Assembly (NCBI GenBank): GCA_036794995.1
Contig: DAIRFP010000114.1
Span: forward strand, 1 to 15,448
Origin: DAIRFP01 sp036794995
Lineage (GTDB): Bacteria > Desulfobacterota > Binatia > UBA9968
DNA: 15,448 nt
Direction: 5' to 3'
This document shows positions 1 through 7,305 of this stretch, in pieces (position 1 is the first letter of the stretch; every line of letters begins with the position of its first letter). Position numbers and translations under genes: made by a program. A model generated the notes under the pieces. That model had not been told where the DNA came from. It searched no databases and saw only the letters and a program-made list of their open reading frames with translations.

Positions 1-23
1 CACTAGTTTCCTGGAATAACCGT

Positions 24-61
24 TTGAACGTTTTGAACGGCTTAAACGATTTGAACCGTTG
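24..61. repeat. TTGAAC short tandem array, 9-bp period (copy 1)
   Basis: Hexamers TTGAAC, TTGAAC, TTAAAC and TTGAAC begin at 24, 33, 42 and 51. They are separated by the trinucleotides GTT, GGC and GAT, so the period is exactly 9 bp, and a partial unit follows. The array lies just upstream of the hydantoinase B gene. A second array with the same period, also containing a GGC spacer, lies at 7263-7304. No coding function is suggested. It is best seen as an intergenic micro-repeat, loosely comparable to the short tandemly repeated elements known from cyanobacteria. Confidence 0.75.
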
Positions 62-122
62 AAAGATCCCGGTCCGCCTGCAATCGTTCAGACCACAAAC
101 CACTTTCCTTGACTGACAAATC

Positions 123-1892
123 ATGGCCGTTGATCCCATAACTTTACAAGTCATCCAGGCCCGGCTGGCCGGTATCGTTCAGGAGATGCAGAATTCCCTG
201 TTCCGCACCGGCTACTCTACGATCATTAGAGAATCTCAGGACGCCAGTTGCGCCATCTTGAATACAGCGGGTGACGTGGTTGCCCAGCACGTCGTGCTGC
301 CGCTCCATATGGGCGCGTTTCCAGCCTGTGCCGCGGCCATTCTGAGAACCTTCCCAGCGGCTGAGATCCAAGAGGGCGATGCATTTATCATCAACCACCC
401 CTATCTGGGCGGCAGCCCCCATGCGCCGGACATGGGCGTGCTCACGCCGATTTTCTACCGGGGGGATTGGGTGGGATTCGCGGCGAACATGGCGCATAAG
501 AGCGACATCGGTGGAACCGTACCGGGCAGCGGTTCGGGCAACGCCCGGGAGATCTTCCAGGAAGGGCTTCACCTGCCGCCGGTAAAGTTCATGTCCCGGC
601 TGCAACCGGTCAAAGAGATCGAAGCCGTGATCACGGCCAACAGCCGCACGCCGGCACTCGTCATCGGCGATCTGCGCGGGCAGGTGGGCGCCGCGCGCCT
701 GGGGGAGCGACGAATCATCGAGCTGATGGAGCGTTACGGCAAAGAAACGGTGCGGGAATCCACGAAGCTGTTGTCCGACTACACGGAAAGCCGCGTGCGC
801 CAGACCATTGCCGCGTGGCCCGACGGCGAATCGGAGGGGGAGAGCTTCGTTGATCACGACGGTATCGATCTTAATCGGCCCATCCGCGTGCACGTAAAGA
901 TCTCGAAACAAGGGAATCGAATCCATTTCGACTTCAGCGACTGCAGCGATCAGACAACCGGGCCGGCAAACATTCGACCGCCGCTGGTGCGGGCCGCCTG
1001 CGCCTACTGCCTGGTCGCCCTGGTCGACCGCTTCCTGCCGATCAATCAAGGCTTGGCACGGGTTGTTGAAGCGACGTTTCGCCAGGGGAGCGTGGTGGAT
1101 CCCCGTTTTCCCGCCGCGGTAAACACTTACATGCCGACGGCGCTCACCGTGGCGGAGGCGATTTTTAGAGCCCTGGCTCCTCTGGTGCCTGAGAAGCGAA
1201 TCGCCGGCGGCTCAGGCAGTGCCGCCCTGGTGTTGGGCGGGCGCGACGCCAGCAGCAACCGGGCCTATGTCCATTACGAGATCTTTAGCGGCGGCACCGG
1301 CGCCCGCTCCGGAAAAGACGGGGTATCCGCAACCGCCTTTCATTTGAGTAATTGCAAGACCGCACCCATCGAAATCATCGAATCGGAGTTTCCCACCCGT
1401 GTCGAGCGCTTCGAGATGATCCCGGACTCCGGCGGGGCGGGCCGGTGGCGCGGCGGGCTGGGCTTCGCCCGCGATTATCGGATTCTGACCGACGATGTGC
1501 GGTTCTCCATGCGCACGGACAAGCATGCCATCGAGCCCTGGGGCGGCGACAATGGGAGTCCTGGAGGAAAAGGCTCGTGCATCATCAACCCGGGGGCGAC
1601 AGACCAAAAAGGCCTGCCCTCTCGTTTTGGTGATTATCGGTTGCAGCAAGGCGATCTATTGCGTCTAGAACGTCCCGGCGGTGGCGGCCTGGGCAATCCG
1701 CTGGAGCGGCCGGTGGAAAACGTCCTTGAGGACGTACGTCAGGGTTATGTCTCCATGATGAGAGCGAGATCGGACTATGGTGTCGTGGTAGATCGTGTCG
1801 GCGGAGAACCGACCTTGAATCTTACCGAAACCCGACTTTTACGAGGAGAAAAGCAAAAAAATACTGGCAAATATCGCTCACCTCTGTTATAA
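123..1892 (+). CDS. hyuB: Hydantoinase/oxoprolinase family, B subunit (HyuB-like)
   Basis: The 589-residue product resembles the B subunit of N-methylhydantoinase/5-oxoprolinase enzymes, which open cyclic amides such as hydantoins or 5-oxoproline using ATP together with an A subunit. Family hallmarks are the N-terminal DPITLQVIQARL segment, the INHPYLGGSPHAPDMG region near residues 90-105, the DFSDCSDQTTGPAN stretch near 275-290, and the glycine-rich RWRGGLGF and RPGGGGLGNP segments near the C-terminus. The length is normal for a stand-alone B subunit. The ATG at 123 gives the expected N-terminus, although no clear Shine-Dalgarno sequence precedes it. No A subunit is inside the window; it would be expected just upstream, off the left edge. 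The true substrate cannot be read from sequence, because acetone carboxylase and acetophenone carboxylase subunits are related. Family assignment is secure; substrate is unknown. Confidence 0.93.
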   Translation: MAVDPITLQVIQARLAGIVQEMQNSLFRTGYSTIIRESQDASCAILNTAGDVVAQHVVLPLHMGAFPACAAAILRTFPAAEIQEGDAFIINHPYLGGSPHAPDMGVLTPIFYRGDWVGFAANMAHKSDIGGTVPGSGSGNAREIFQEGLHLPPVKFMSRLQPVKEIEAVITANSRTPALVIGDLRGQVGAARLGERRIIELMERYGKETVRESTKLLSDYTESRVRQTIAAWPDGESEGESFVDHDGIDLNRPIRVHVKISKQGNRIHFDFSDCSDQTTGPANIRPPLVRAACAYCLVALVDRFLPINQGLARVVEATFRQGSVVDPRFPAAVNTYMPTALTVAEAIFRALAPLVPEKRIAGGSGSAALVLGGRDASSNRAYVHYEIFSGGTGARSGKDGVSATAFHLSNCKTAPIEIIESEFPTRVERFEMIPDSGGAGRWRGGLGFARDYRILTDDVRFSMRTDKHAIEPWGGDNGSPGGKGSCIINPGATDQKGLPSRFGDYRLQQGDLLRLERPGGGGLGNPLERPVENVLEDVRQGYVSMMRARSDYGVVVDRVGGEPTLNLTETRLLRGEKQKNTGKYRSPLL

Positions 1893-1893
1893 A
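1864..1893 (+). promoter_or_regulatory. Candidate sigma70-type promoter for the SWIB gene
   Basis: CTGGCA at 1864-1869 and TATAAA at 1888-1893 resemble -35 and -10 boxes separated by 18 bp, inside the 3' end of the hydantoinase gene. Transcription would begin near 1900, leaving a leader of about 30 nt before the SWIB start. The alternative is co-transcription with the upstream gene, since the gap is only 36 bp. The match was found by eye and is suggestive only. Confidence 0.35.
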
Positions 1894-1917
1894 AACGTTT
1901 AATCAATTTATTTCCTG

Positions 1918-1925
1918 AAGGAGGA
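1918..1925 (+). promoter_or_regulatory. Strong ribosome binding site of the SWIB gene
   Basis: AAGGAGGA lies 3 nt before the ATG at 1929 when measured from its last base, with the core GGAGG at a productive distance. It is by far the best Shine-Dalgarno match I noticed in the window and fixes the start codon. It suggests abundant translation of this small protein. Confidence 0.8.
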
Positions 1926-1928
1926 ACA

Positions 1929-2201
1929 ATGGCAACAGCAAAAAAGAAACGCAAACCGAACGCGGCTTTCATGAAACCCGTGCAGCCCGATGCTGCTCTG
2001 AGCGCTGTCGTTGGCACCAAGCCAATCCCGCGGACTGAGGTGACCAAGAAACTCTGGGCCTACATCAAAAAGAACAGCCTCCAGGACAAGAAGAAGAGGA
2101 CCAATATCAACGCCGATGACAAACTCAAAGTCGTCTTCGGTGGCAAGAAAACGGTCACCATGTTTGAGATGACCAAGCTGGTCAGCAAGCACGTAAAGTA
2201 A
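1929..2201 (+). CDS. Small SWIB/MDM2-domain protein
   Basis: The 90-residue basic protein begins MATAKKKRKPNAAF, a lysine-rich and probably disordered tail of about 20 residues. The rest is a SWIB/MDM2-type domain: the TKPIPRTEVTKKLWAYIKKN helix segment, the LQDKKKRTNINADDKLKVVF segment around residues 51-70, and the MFEMTKLVSKHV terminal helix. SWIB domains are named from eukaryotic SWI/SNF complexes. Stand-alone bacterial forms occur in Chlamydia (also fused to topoisomerase I there) and in several Proteobacteria, with no settled function. The charged tail and strong ribosome binding site suggest an abundant nucleoid- or nucleic-acid-associated protein, which is inference. It is followed by a long hairpin at 2236-2265. 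Confidence 0.9.
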   Translation: MATAKKKRKPNAAFMKPVQPDAALSAVVGTKPIPRTEVTKKLWAYIKKNSLQDKKKRTNINADDKLKVVFGGKKTVTMFEMTKLVSKHVK

Positions 2202-2235
2202 GCTCCCTTTTCCTTTCGTTCAGTTCAAAAGGCAG

Positions 2236-2265
2236 CCAAGGCTATCGTGTGCTCGATAGCCTTGG
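2236..2265. terminator. 12-bp perfect hairpin between convergent SWIB and purF genes
   Basis: CCAAGGCTATCG (2236-2247) and its exact reverse complement (2254-2265) flank a 6-nt loop. It lies 35 bp after the SWIB stop. No U-tract follows on the plus strand. On the minus strand the stem is followed after a few bases by CTTTT, so it could end both transcripts, or protect the 3' end of the SWIB mRNA after processing. A weaker stem, TCGCT/AGCGA at 2291-2305 with TTTTTT at 2311-2316, could be a second plus-strand terminator. Confidence 0.6.
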
Positions 2266-2463
2266 AAGTTCTAAAATTCTCTTCCAGCAATCGCTGACGG
2301 AGCGACGTAGTTTTTTGCCTTGTTGGCGTCTTTGCCAGTGTCCGGCTTGAACAACAAGCCAGGAAGGGATGTTGTTTTCAAACTTAAGCCGCGAAGCCTC
2401 TTCTATTGAGTAAAGCGTTAGTAGACTTAGGCAAGTCTGACACCGGTGCCGATCGGGCTTACT
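2266..2463. other. Intergenic region downstream of purF
   Basis: No convincing gene. Small perfect stems occur at 2344-2360 (GGCTTG/CAAGCC, 5-nt loop) and 2423-2438 (AGACTT/AAGTCT, 4-nt loop), neither with a good U-tract. In the purF frame, reading continues open for 73 sense codons after the purF stop TAG, to a TAG at 2242-2244, but it has no ATG, GTG or TTG start and resembles nothing I know. Confidence 0.5.
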
Positions 2464-3888
2464 CTAGCGGCTCACGGCTTCGAAAAGGTGGAGCTGGCGG
2501 GTATAGCCTTCGTCTTCAAAGTGAACGGGGTAATTGCCGGTGAAACAGGCATCGCAAAAACCCCGGCTCTGGCCGTTGAAGTAAGTGTACATTCCATCGC
2601 GGCTCAGGTAGGCGAGCGTATCGGCCTCGATAAAACAGCGGATTTCTTCCACCGAACTGGACGACGCGATGAGCTCCGAGCGTGTCGGCGTATCGATACC
2701 ATAGTAGCAGGGGCTGATAGTGGCGGGCGAGCTGATGCGCATGTGCACTTCCGTCGCGCCGGCATCGCGCAGCATCCGAATGATTTTGCGGCTGGTGGTG
2801 CCGCGGACGATGGAGTCATCCACCACGACTACGCGTTTTCCCTGCAAAACTTCCCGTTGGGCATTGAGCTTGATCTTAACCCCAAAATTCCGGATCGATT
2901 GCTGCGGCTCAATAAACGTCCGTCCGACATAGTGGTTACGGATGAGCCCGAAATCGAGCGGTATGCCTGATTCCTCGGCATAGCCAATGGCAGCCGGCAC
3001 TCCGGAGTCCGGCACGGGAGTCACCAGATCCGCCTCGACGCCGCTTTCGCGCGCGAGCTGCCGGCCGAGGGCTTTGCGAACTTGATACACGTTGTGACCG
3101 TAGAGATTGCTGTCGGGGCGCGAAAAATAAATATACTCGAAGACACATTTAGCTTGCGGCGCCGGAGGGAAAGGTTTGATAGACTGCATGCCGTCGGCGC
3201 CAAACGTAATAATCTCTCCGGGCTCCACTTCGCGCAGATACGTCGCTTCGATCAGATCCAGCGCGCAGGTTTCCGAGGCGACGACGTAGGCGCCCTCGTT
3301 AGGTCCGGAATTAAACCGTCCCATCACGAGGGGACGAAACCCCATGGGGTCACGCACTGCGATCATCCGATCTAACGTCAAGAACAACAGCGAATAGGCG
3401 CCGCGGGTCCGGCTCAAGGCCTCCACGATACGGCCCATGAGAGTCGACTCTTTGGAGGTCGCAATCAGGTGAATGATGACTTCCGTATCGGAGGTGGACT
3501 GGAAAATGGAACCGGAATCCTCCAGCTCCTTGCGCAGTATTTCGGCGTTGACCAAATTGCCGTTGTGAGAAATCGCAATGGGTCCCTGGGAGTATTCGAC
3601 GACAAAGGGCTGCGCGTTTTTCAGATGACTTTGACCGGTGGTGGAGTAACGATTATGACCGATGGCGCTCGAACCCTCTAAACGTTTGATGACCTCTTCT
3701 TTGAATACATCGGCGACCAGACCCATCTGCCGATGGGAAATCAGGCCCTTGCCGTCGGAGGAAACAATACCGCAGGATTCCTGACCGCGGTGCTGCAGCG
3801 CATAGAGGCCCAGATAAACCATGTTGGCCGCCTCGGGATGGCCATACACGCCCATAACCGCGCATTCTTCGTGAAATTTGTCGAACAC
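2464..3888 (-). CDS. purF: Amidophosphoribosyltransferase (PurF), Fe-S type
   Basis: PurF transfers glutamine amide nitrogen to PRPP to make phosphoribosylamine, the committed step of purine synthesis. From GTG at 3888 the 474-residue product begins MFDKFHEEC, an 8-residue propeptide before the catalytic cysteine of the class II glutaminase domain. QHRGQES and SHNGNLVN are glutaminase motifs, and VVVVDDSIVRGTTS is the PRPP-binding loop. Cysteines in KCVFEYIYFSRPDS, SPCYYGID and FCDACFTG match the four Fe-S ligands of the Bacillus subtilis-type enzyme, so an oxygen-sensitive 4Fe-4S cluster is expected. GTG is preferred because AGGA precedes it by 9 nt and it starts 11 nt after the purL stop. 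An upstream TTG at 3933 would add 15 unrelated residues and overlap purL. It is the last gene of the purine run. Confidence 0.96.
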   Translation of the reverse strand: MFDKFHEECAVMGVYGHPEAANMVYLGLYALQHRGQESCGIVSSDGKGLISHRQMGLVADVFKEEVIKRLEGSSAIGHNRYSTTGQSHLKNAQPFVVEYSQGPIAISHNGNLVNAEILRKELEDSGSIFQSTSDTEVIIHLIATSKESTLMGRIVEALSRTRGAYSLLFLTLDRMIAVRDPMGFRPLVMGRFNSGPNEGAYVVASETCALDLIEATYLREVEPGEIITFGADGMQSIKPFPPAPQAKCVFEYIYFSRPDSNLYGHNVYQVRKALGRQLARESGVEADLVTPVPDSGVPAAIGYAEESGIPLDFGLIRNHYVGRTFIEPQQSIRNFGVKIKLNAQREVLQGKRVVVVDDSIVRGTTSRKIIRMLRDAGATEVHMRISSPATISPCYYGIDTPTRSELIASSSSVEEIRCFIEADTLAYLSRDGMYTYFNGQSRGFCDACFTGNYPVHFEDEGYTRQLHLFEAVSR

Positions 3889-3899
3889 CTTCGTTGATC

Positions 3900-6134
3900 C
3901 TATTTTAGCCGGCCCGTGAGCCCGGCACCCCAAGTCGCCCGGAGCTCCTCGACCGGCAATTGCAATAGCGGTTGAATCGCGAAGCGTCCGCTACCCACCG
4001 TTCCGATGGCCCGCATTGGGACACGCTGCTCGGCCGCCACTTCCCGGAGTTGGGCCAGGTTCTCTTCCGCAACCGAAACCACGATGCGCGATTGGGACTC
4101 GCTAAAAAGCAAAGCGTCTCCACGAATCATCTCACGCATCTCAACCCTTACACCCAACGGTTTCTCAGGACCACCGATGCAGCACTCAGCCAACGCCACA
4201 GCCAACCCGCCATCCGATATATCATGAGCCGAGCGGAGAATCCCCTGCTCGATCGCTTTGACACAGCAGTTCTGCACCGCTTGCTCCAACCTGAGATCGA
4301 TCCACGGCGGCGTTCCCTTCACCAAGCCATGGACAACTTTTAGATACTCACTGCCGCCCAGCTCTTCGCGGGTGCGCCCGAGTAGCACGACGACGTCGCC
4401 AGCGGACTTAAACCATGGCGTAACCACCCTCGACACTTTGGCAAGAAGACCGACCATGCCTACTGTCGGCGTAGGATAGATTGGAACCCCGTCAGTTTCA
4501 TTATAGAAACTAACGTTGCCACTCACAACGGGGATCTTGAGCGCGATGCAGGCGTCTCGTATCCCCTCGATGACTTGAGAAAACTGCCACATGACTTCCG
4601 GGTTTTCCGGACTGCCGAAATTAAGGCAGTCCGTGAGGCCGACAGGGCGAGCCCCGACGCAGGCAAGGTTGCGCGCGGCCTCCGCCACAGCCAGGGCCCC
4701 CCCCACGTAGGGATCAAGATAGCAGTAGCGGCTATTGCCATCGACGGTAAGCGCAAGCCCCTTTTCCGTTCCTTTAACTCGGATCACCGCCGCATCGGCG
4801 CCAGGGCTGACGACGGTATTACTGCGAACCAAGTAATCGTACTGACGGAACACCCACTCCTTGGACGCAATGTTCGGTGACCCAAGCAGAAGCTTGAGTG
4901 TCGCGCCAAGATCGGCCGGTTCCCCGAAATTAGACAGATCGAATTGCTGCAGCTGGTCTTGAGACTTCGGGCGTTCCACCGACCGTTGATAGACCGGCGC
5001 GTCCTTGGTCAAGGCGCTAATCGGAATGGAAGCGACCTCGGTGCCATTGAATAGCGCGCGAAACTGCCGATCATCGGTAACACGTCCGATGACCACGGCA
5101 TCCAGATCCCATTTGTCGAAGATCCGCTTGACCTCATCCTCGGTGCCCTTTTTGGCCACCAGCAGCATGCGCTCTTGCGACTCAGACAGTAAAATCTCGT
5201 AGGGCGTCATGCCCGGCTCGCGCAGCGGCACCCGAGAAAGATCTAACTCGACCCCGGTGCCGCCGCGTCCCGCCATTTCCGACGATGAGCTTGTCAATCC
5301 GGCCGCGCCCATATCTTGAATACCGACGATGCAGTCCGTCTCCATCAGTTCCAGACAAGCTTCCAACAGCAACTTTTCAGTAAACGGGTCGCCCACCTGA
5401 ACGGTCGGACGCCGCTGTGCTTTTTCTTCGGAGAAGGATTCCGAAGCCATGGTCGCGCCGTGAATCCCATCTCGCCCGGTTTTGGAACCGACGTAGATCA
5501 CCGGATTGCCAACGCCCTTCGCCACGCCGGTGAAGATGCGTTTTTTTTTGACAATGCCCAAAGTAAACGCGTTCACCAGGATGTTGGCGTTATAGCATTC
5601 GTCGAAATACACTTCGCCGCCCACCGTTGGAACGCCGATGCAATTGCCATAGCCGCCGATGCCGGCGACGACGCCCGACAATAGATAACGCGTGCGCGGA
5701 TGGTCGATACTACCGAACCGAAGGGAGTTCAGAGAAGCAATCGGCCGCGCACCCATGGTAAAGACGTCGCGCAGAATCCCCCCGACGCCTGTGGCCGCGC
5801 CCTGATAGGGCTCGATGAACGAGGGATGATTGTGACTTTCCATTTTGAAGGCCACCGCCAACCCGTCGCCGATATCGACGACGCCGGCATTTTCGCCCGG
5901 GCCTTGAAGCACAACCTGTCCTTCTGTCGGGAGACGTTTCAGATAGTGCCGCGAGCTTTTGTAGCTGCAGTGCTCCGACCACATCACAGAGAAAACGCCA
6001 AGCTCCGTATAGTTCGGCTCGCGCCCGAGCATCTGGACGATTTTCTGGTACTCCTCGGCAGTCAGACCGTGACTGGCGATGATTGCGTCCGTTACAGGCG
6101 GCTGGGCCAAAGGCAGCGTTTTTTCATTACGCAT
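3900..6134 (-). CDS. purL: Phosphoribosylformylglycinamidine synthase subunit PurL
   Basis: PurL is the ATP-dependent synthetase subunit that turns FGAR into FGAM using ammonia passed from PurQ. The product is 744 residues, the size of the small PurL that works with separate PurQ and PurS rather than the roughly 1300-residue fused form. Clear motifs are ELGVFSVMWSEHCSYKSSR near residues 45-62, KMESHNHPS near 97-105, and YQGAATGVGGILRDVFTMGA near 110-129, all forming the ATP/FGAR site. HDISDGGLAVALAE near the C-terminus belongs to the second AIRS-like half. The ATG at 6134 is chosen because AGAGGG lies just upstream and the start overlaps the purQ stop by 8 nt (ATGCGTAA), typical of translational coupling. 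A GTG at 6155 would add seven residues and is less likely. Confidence 0.97.
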   Translation of the reverse strand: MRNEKTLPLAQPPVTDAIIASHGLTAEEYQKIVQMLGREPNYTELGVFSVMWSEHCSYKSSRHYLKRLPTEGQVVLQGPGENAGVVDIGDGLAVAFKMESHNHPSFIEPYQGAATGVGGILRDVFTMGARPIASLNSLRFGSIDHPRTRYLLSGVVAGIGGYGNCIGVPTVGGEVYFDECYNANILVNAFTLGIVKKKRIFTGVAKGVGNPVIYVGSKTGRDGIHGATMASESFSEEKAQRRPTVQVGDPFTEKLLLEACLELMETDCIVGIQDMGAAGLTSSSSEMAGRGGTGVELDLSRVPLREPGMTPYEILLSESQERMLLVAKKGTEDEVKRIFDKWDLDAVVIGRVTDDRQFRALFNGTEVASIPISALTKDAPVYQRSVERPKSQDQLQQFDLSNFGEPADLGATLKLLLGSPNIASKEWVFRQYDYLVRSNTVVSPGADAAVIRVKGTEKGLALTVDGNSRYCYLDPYVGGALAVAEAARNLACVGARPVGLTDCLNFGSPENPEVMWQFSQVIEGIRDACIALKIPVVSGNVSFYNETDGVPIYPTPTVGMVGLLAKVSRVVTPWFKSAGDVVVLLGRTREELGGSEYLKVVHGLVKGTPPWIDLRLEQAVQNCCVKAIEQGILRSAHDISDGGLAVALAECCIGGPEKPLGVRVEMREMIRGDALLFSESQSRIVVSVAEENLAQLREVAAEQRVPMRAIGTVGSGRFAIQPLLQLPVEELRATWGAGLTGRLK

Positions 6135-6837
6135 GCCGCGGTTCCCTCTCGGCACAGGCCGCGGCGATGGACGAGAAAATCTTCACGCCATCCTCGCCGC
6201 CCACAAGCTGATTGCAGGCATCTTCGGGATGCGGCATGAGGCCAAAGACGTTCCGCGTTTCGTTGCACACCCCTGCGGCGTTATCCACCGAACCGTTGGG
6301 ATTGGCCGCCGGTGAAGCTCGCCCTTTGGCGTCGACGTAACGCAGCAGTATCTGCCGGTTCTTGCGCAGCCGCTCCAAGGTCGCCGGGTCCGCGTAATAG
6401 CAGCCCTCTCCGTGCTTGATAGGAAGTTTGAGCAGCTGCCCTTTTTTGGCTTCGCAAGTAAACGGCGTGTCGGTTTCCTCCACACGCAGGGACACCTGTT
6501 GACAAACAAATTGCAGACCGCTATTTCGCACCAACGCTCCCGGCAGCAGACCGGATTCGCAGAGAATCTGGAAACCATTGCAGATTCCCAACACCAGGCC
6601 GCCCTGCCGGGCGAAATCAATGACGCCCTTCATAATCGGTGAGAAGCGCGCCACCGCGCCGCAGCGGAGATAATCGCCGTAGGAAAACCCACCGGGCAGC
6701 ACCAGGCAATCGAAATGGCCCGTGAGCTGATCCTTATGCCACAGAAATTTGACCTTCTGGCCAAGGTCGCGCTTCAGAGAGTCGAAGACATCCTGCTCAT
6801 CGCAGGAGCCGGGAAAAACAATCACACCCCAACGCAT
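6127..6837 (-). CDS. purQ: Phosphoribosylformylglycinamidine synthase glutaminase subunit PurQ
   Basis: PurQ is the class I glutamine amidotransferase that supplies ammonia to PurL. The 236-residue protein begins MRWGVIVFPGSCDEQD. The nucleophile elbow GICNGFQIL places the catalytic cysteine at about residue 86, and MPHPE supplies the His and Glu of the triad near residues 203-205. The length is normal. AGGGGTGA lies just before the ATG at 6837. The 3' end overlaps purL by 8 nt, whereas the 5' side is separated from purS by 141 bp that hold a TTGAAC-type repeat array. Confidence 0.97.
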   Translation of the reverse strand: MRWGVIVFPGSCDEQDVFDSLKRDLGQKVKFLWHKDQLTGHFDCLVLPGGFSYGDYLRCGAVARFSPIMKGVIDFARQGGLVLGICNGFQILCESGLLPGALVRNSGLQFVCQQVSLRVEETDTPFTCEAKKGQLLKLPIKHGEGCYYADPATLERLRKNRQILLRYVDAKGRASPAANPNGSVDNAAGVCNETRNVFGLMPHPEDACNQLVGGEDGVKIFSSIAAACAEREPRHA

Positions 6838-6866
6838 ATAAAGTCACCCCTATAGACAAGGAGTTC

Positions 6867-6929
6867 CAGGTTCCGGGTTCAAGGTTCAAAGTTTGAACCC
6901 GAAACCTTAAACCCGAGACCTGAAACCTG
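6867..6929. repeat. TTGAAC-type array, 7-bp period, head-to-head
   Basis: On the plus strand the left half consists of GGTTCAA-like 7-mers (about 6869-6890). At 6891 it flips into complementary TTGAACC-like 7-mers, which run with GAAAC cores to 6929. The centre is a perfect 8-bp inverted repeat, GGTTCAAA-g-TTTGAACC (6883-6899), and an alternative 8-bp stem pairs 6875-6882 with 6893-6900. The array fills much of the 141-bp purS-purQ gap. As RNA it would fold into one imperfect hairpin between two genes whose products act in one complex. Confidence 0.7.
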
Positions 6930-6978
6930 TTTGCTCAGGTCTCTAACGTTGAACGTACCCACGCTGTACCCTGATCGG

Positions 6979-7230
6979 TCAGGCGGTTCCCTCTTCGATC
7001 TCAAATCGATAGTCTTCAATGACCGGATTCGCGAGCAGCTTATCACACATCTCACGGATGCGCGTCTCGGCAGCGGCACGCGAAGGCGCTTCGACGTTGA
7101 CCTCGAGATATTTCCCTATTCGGACATCCTGCACCTCACTATAGCCCAGAGTGTGCAGCGACCTTGCAATAGATTTCCCTTGGGGATCCAGCACGCCAGT
7201 TTTTAGTGAGACGAAGATTCTAACACGCAT
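6979..7230 (-). CDS. purS: Phosphoribosylformylglycinamidine synthase subunit PurS
   Basis: PurS is the small structural subunit that bridges PurL and PurQ in the three-component FGAM synthase and helps ammonia transfer. The 83-residue product shows the expected pattern: MRVRIFVSLKTGVLDPQG, followed by ARSLHTLGYSEVQDVRIGKY and a C-terminal CDKLLANPVIEDYRFEI strand. Its size matches the family. The ATG at 7230 is the natural start, but the ribosome binding site is poor. It is followed by purQ after 141 bp and preceded by purB after 227 bp. Both gaps are repeat-rich, so expression of this subunit may not be simply coupled to its partners. Confidence 0.96.
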   Translation of the reverse strand: MRVRIFVSLKTGVLDPQGKSIARSLHTLGYSEVQDVRIGKYLEVNVEAPSRAAAETRIREMCDKLLANPVIEDYRFEIEEGTA

Positions 7231-7262
7231 ATAGTCTACTCTGTTCCGCGGGGACTGTTACT

Positions 7263-7304
7263 TAAAACCCTTTGAACGGCTTGAACCCTTTGAACGCTTT
7301 CAAC
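7263..7304. repeat. TTGAAC short tandem array, 9-bp period (copy 2)
   Basis: TAAAAC, TTGAAC, TTGAAC, TTGAAC and TTCAAC begin at 7263, 7272, 7281, 7290 and 7299, separated by CCT, GGC, CCT and GCT. The period is exactly 9 bp, the same architecture as 24-61 with different spacer triplets apart from the shared GGC. It lies between purB and purS and directly abuts the inverted-repeat element at 7306-7397. Confidence 0.75.
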
Positions 7305-7305
7305 C

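Noticed and set aside
144..1049. Long minus-strand open frame (301 codons)
   Set aside because: It lies wholly antisense to the hydantoinase B gene, has no recognisable motif, and its low stop content follows from the GC-rich codon use of the real gene.
2446..2970. Plus-strand open frame (174 codons)
   Set aside because: Antisense to the C-terminal half of purF; no domain and no ribosome binding site.
6860..6930. Possible CRISPR array in the repeat-rich purS-purQ gap
   Set aside because: Units are 7 bp with no unique spacers of typical size and there are no cas genes nearby; it is a micro-tandem repeat.
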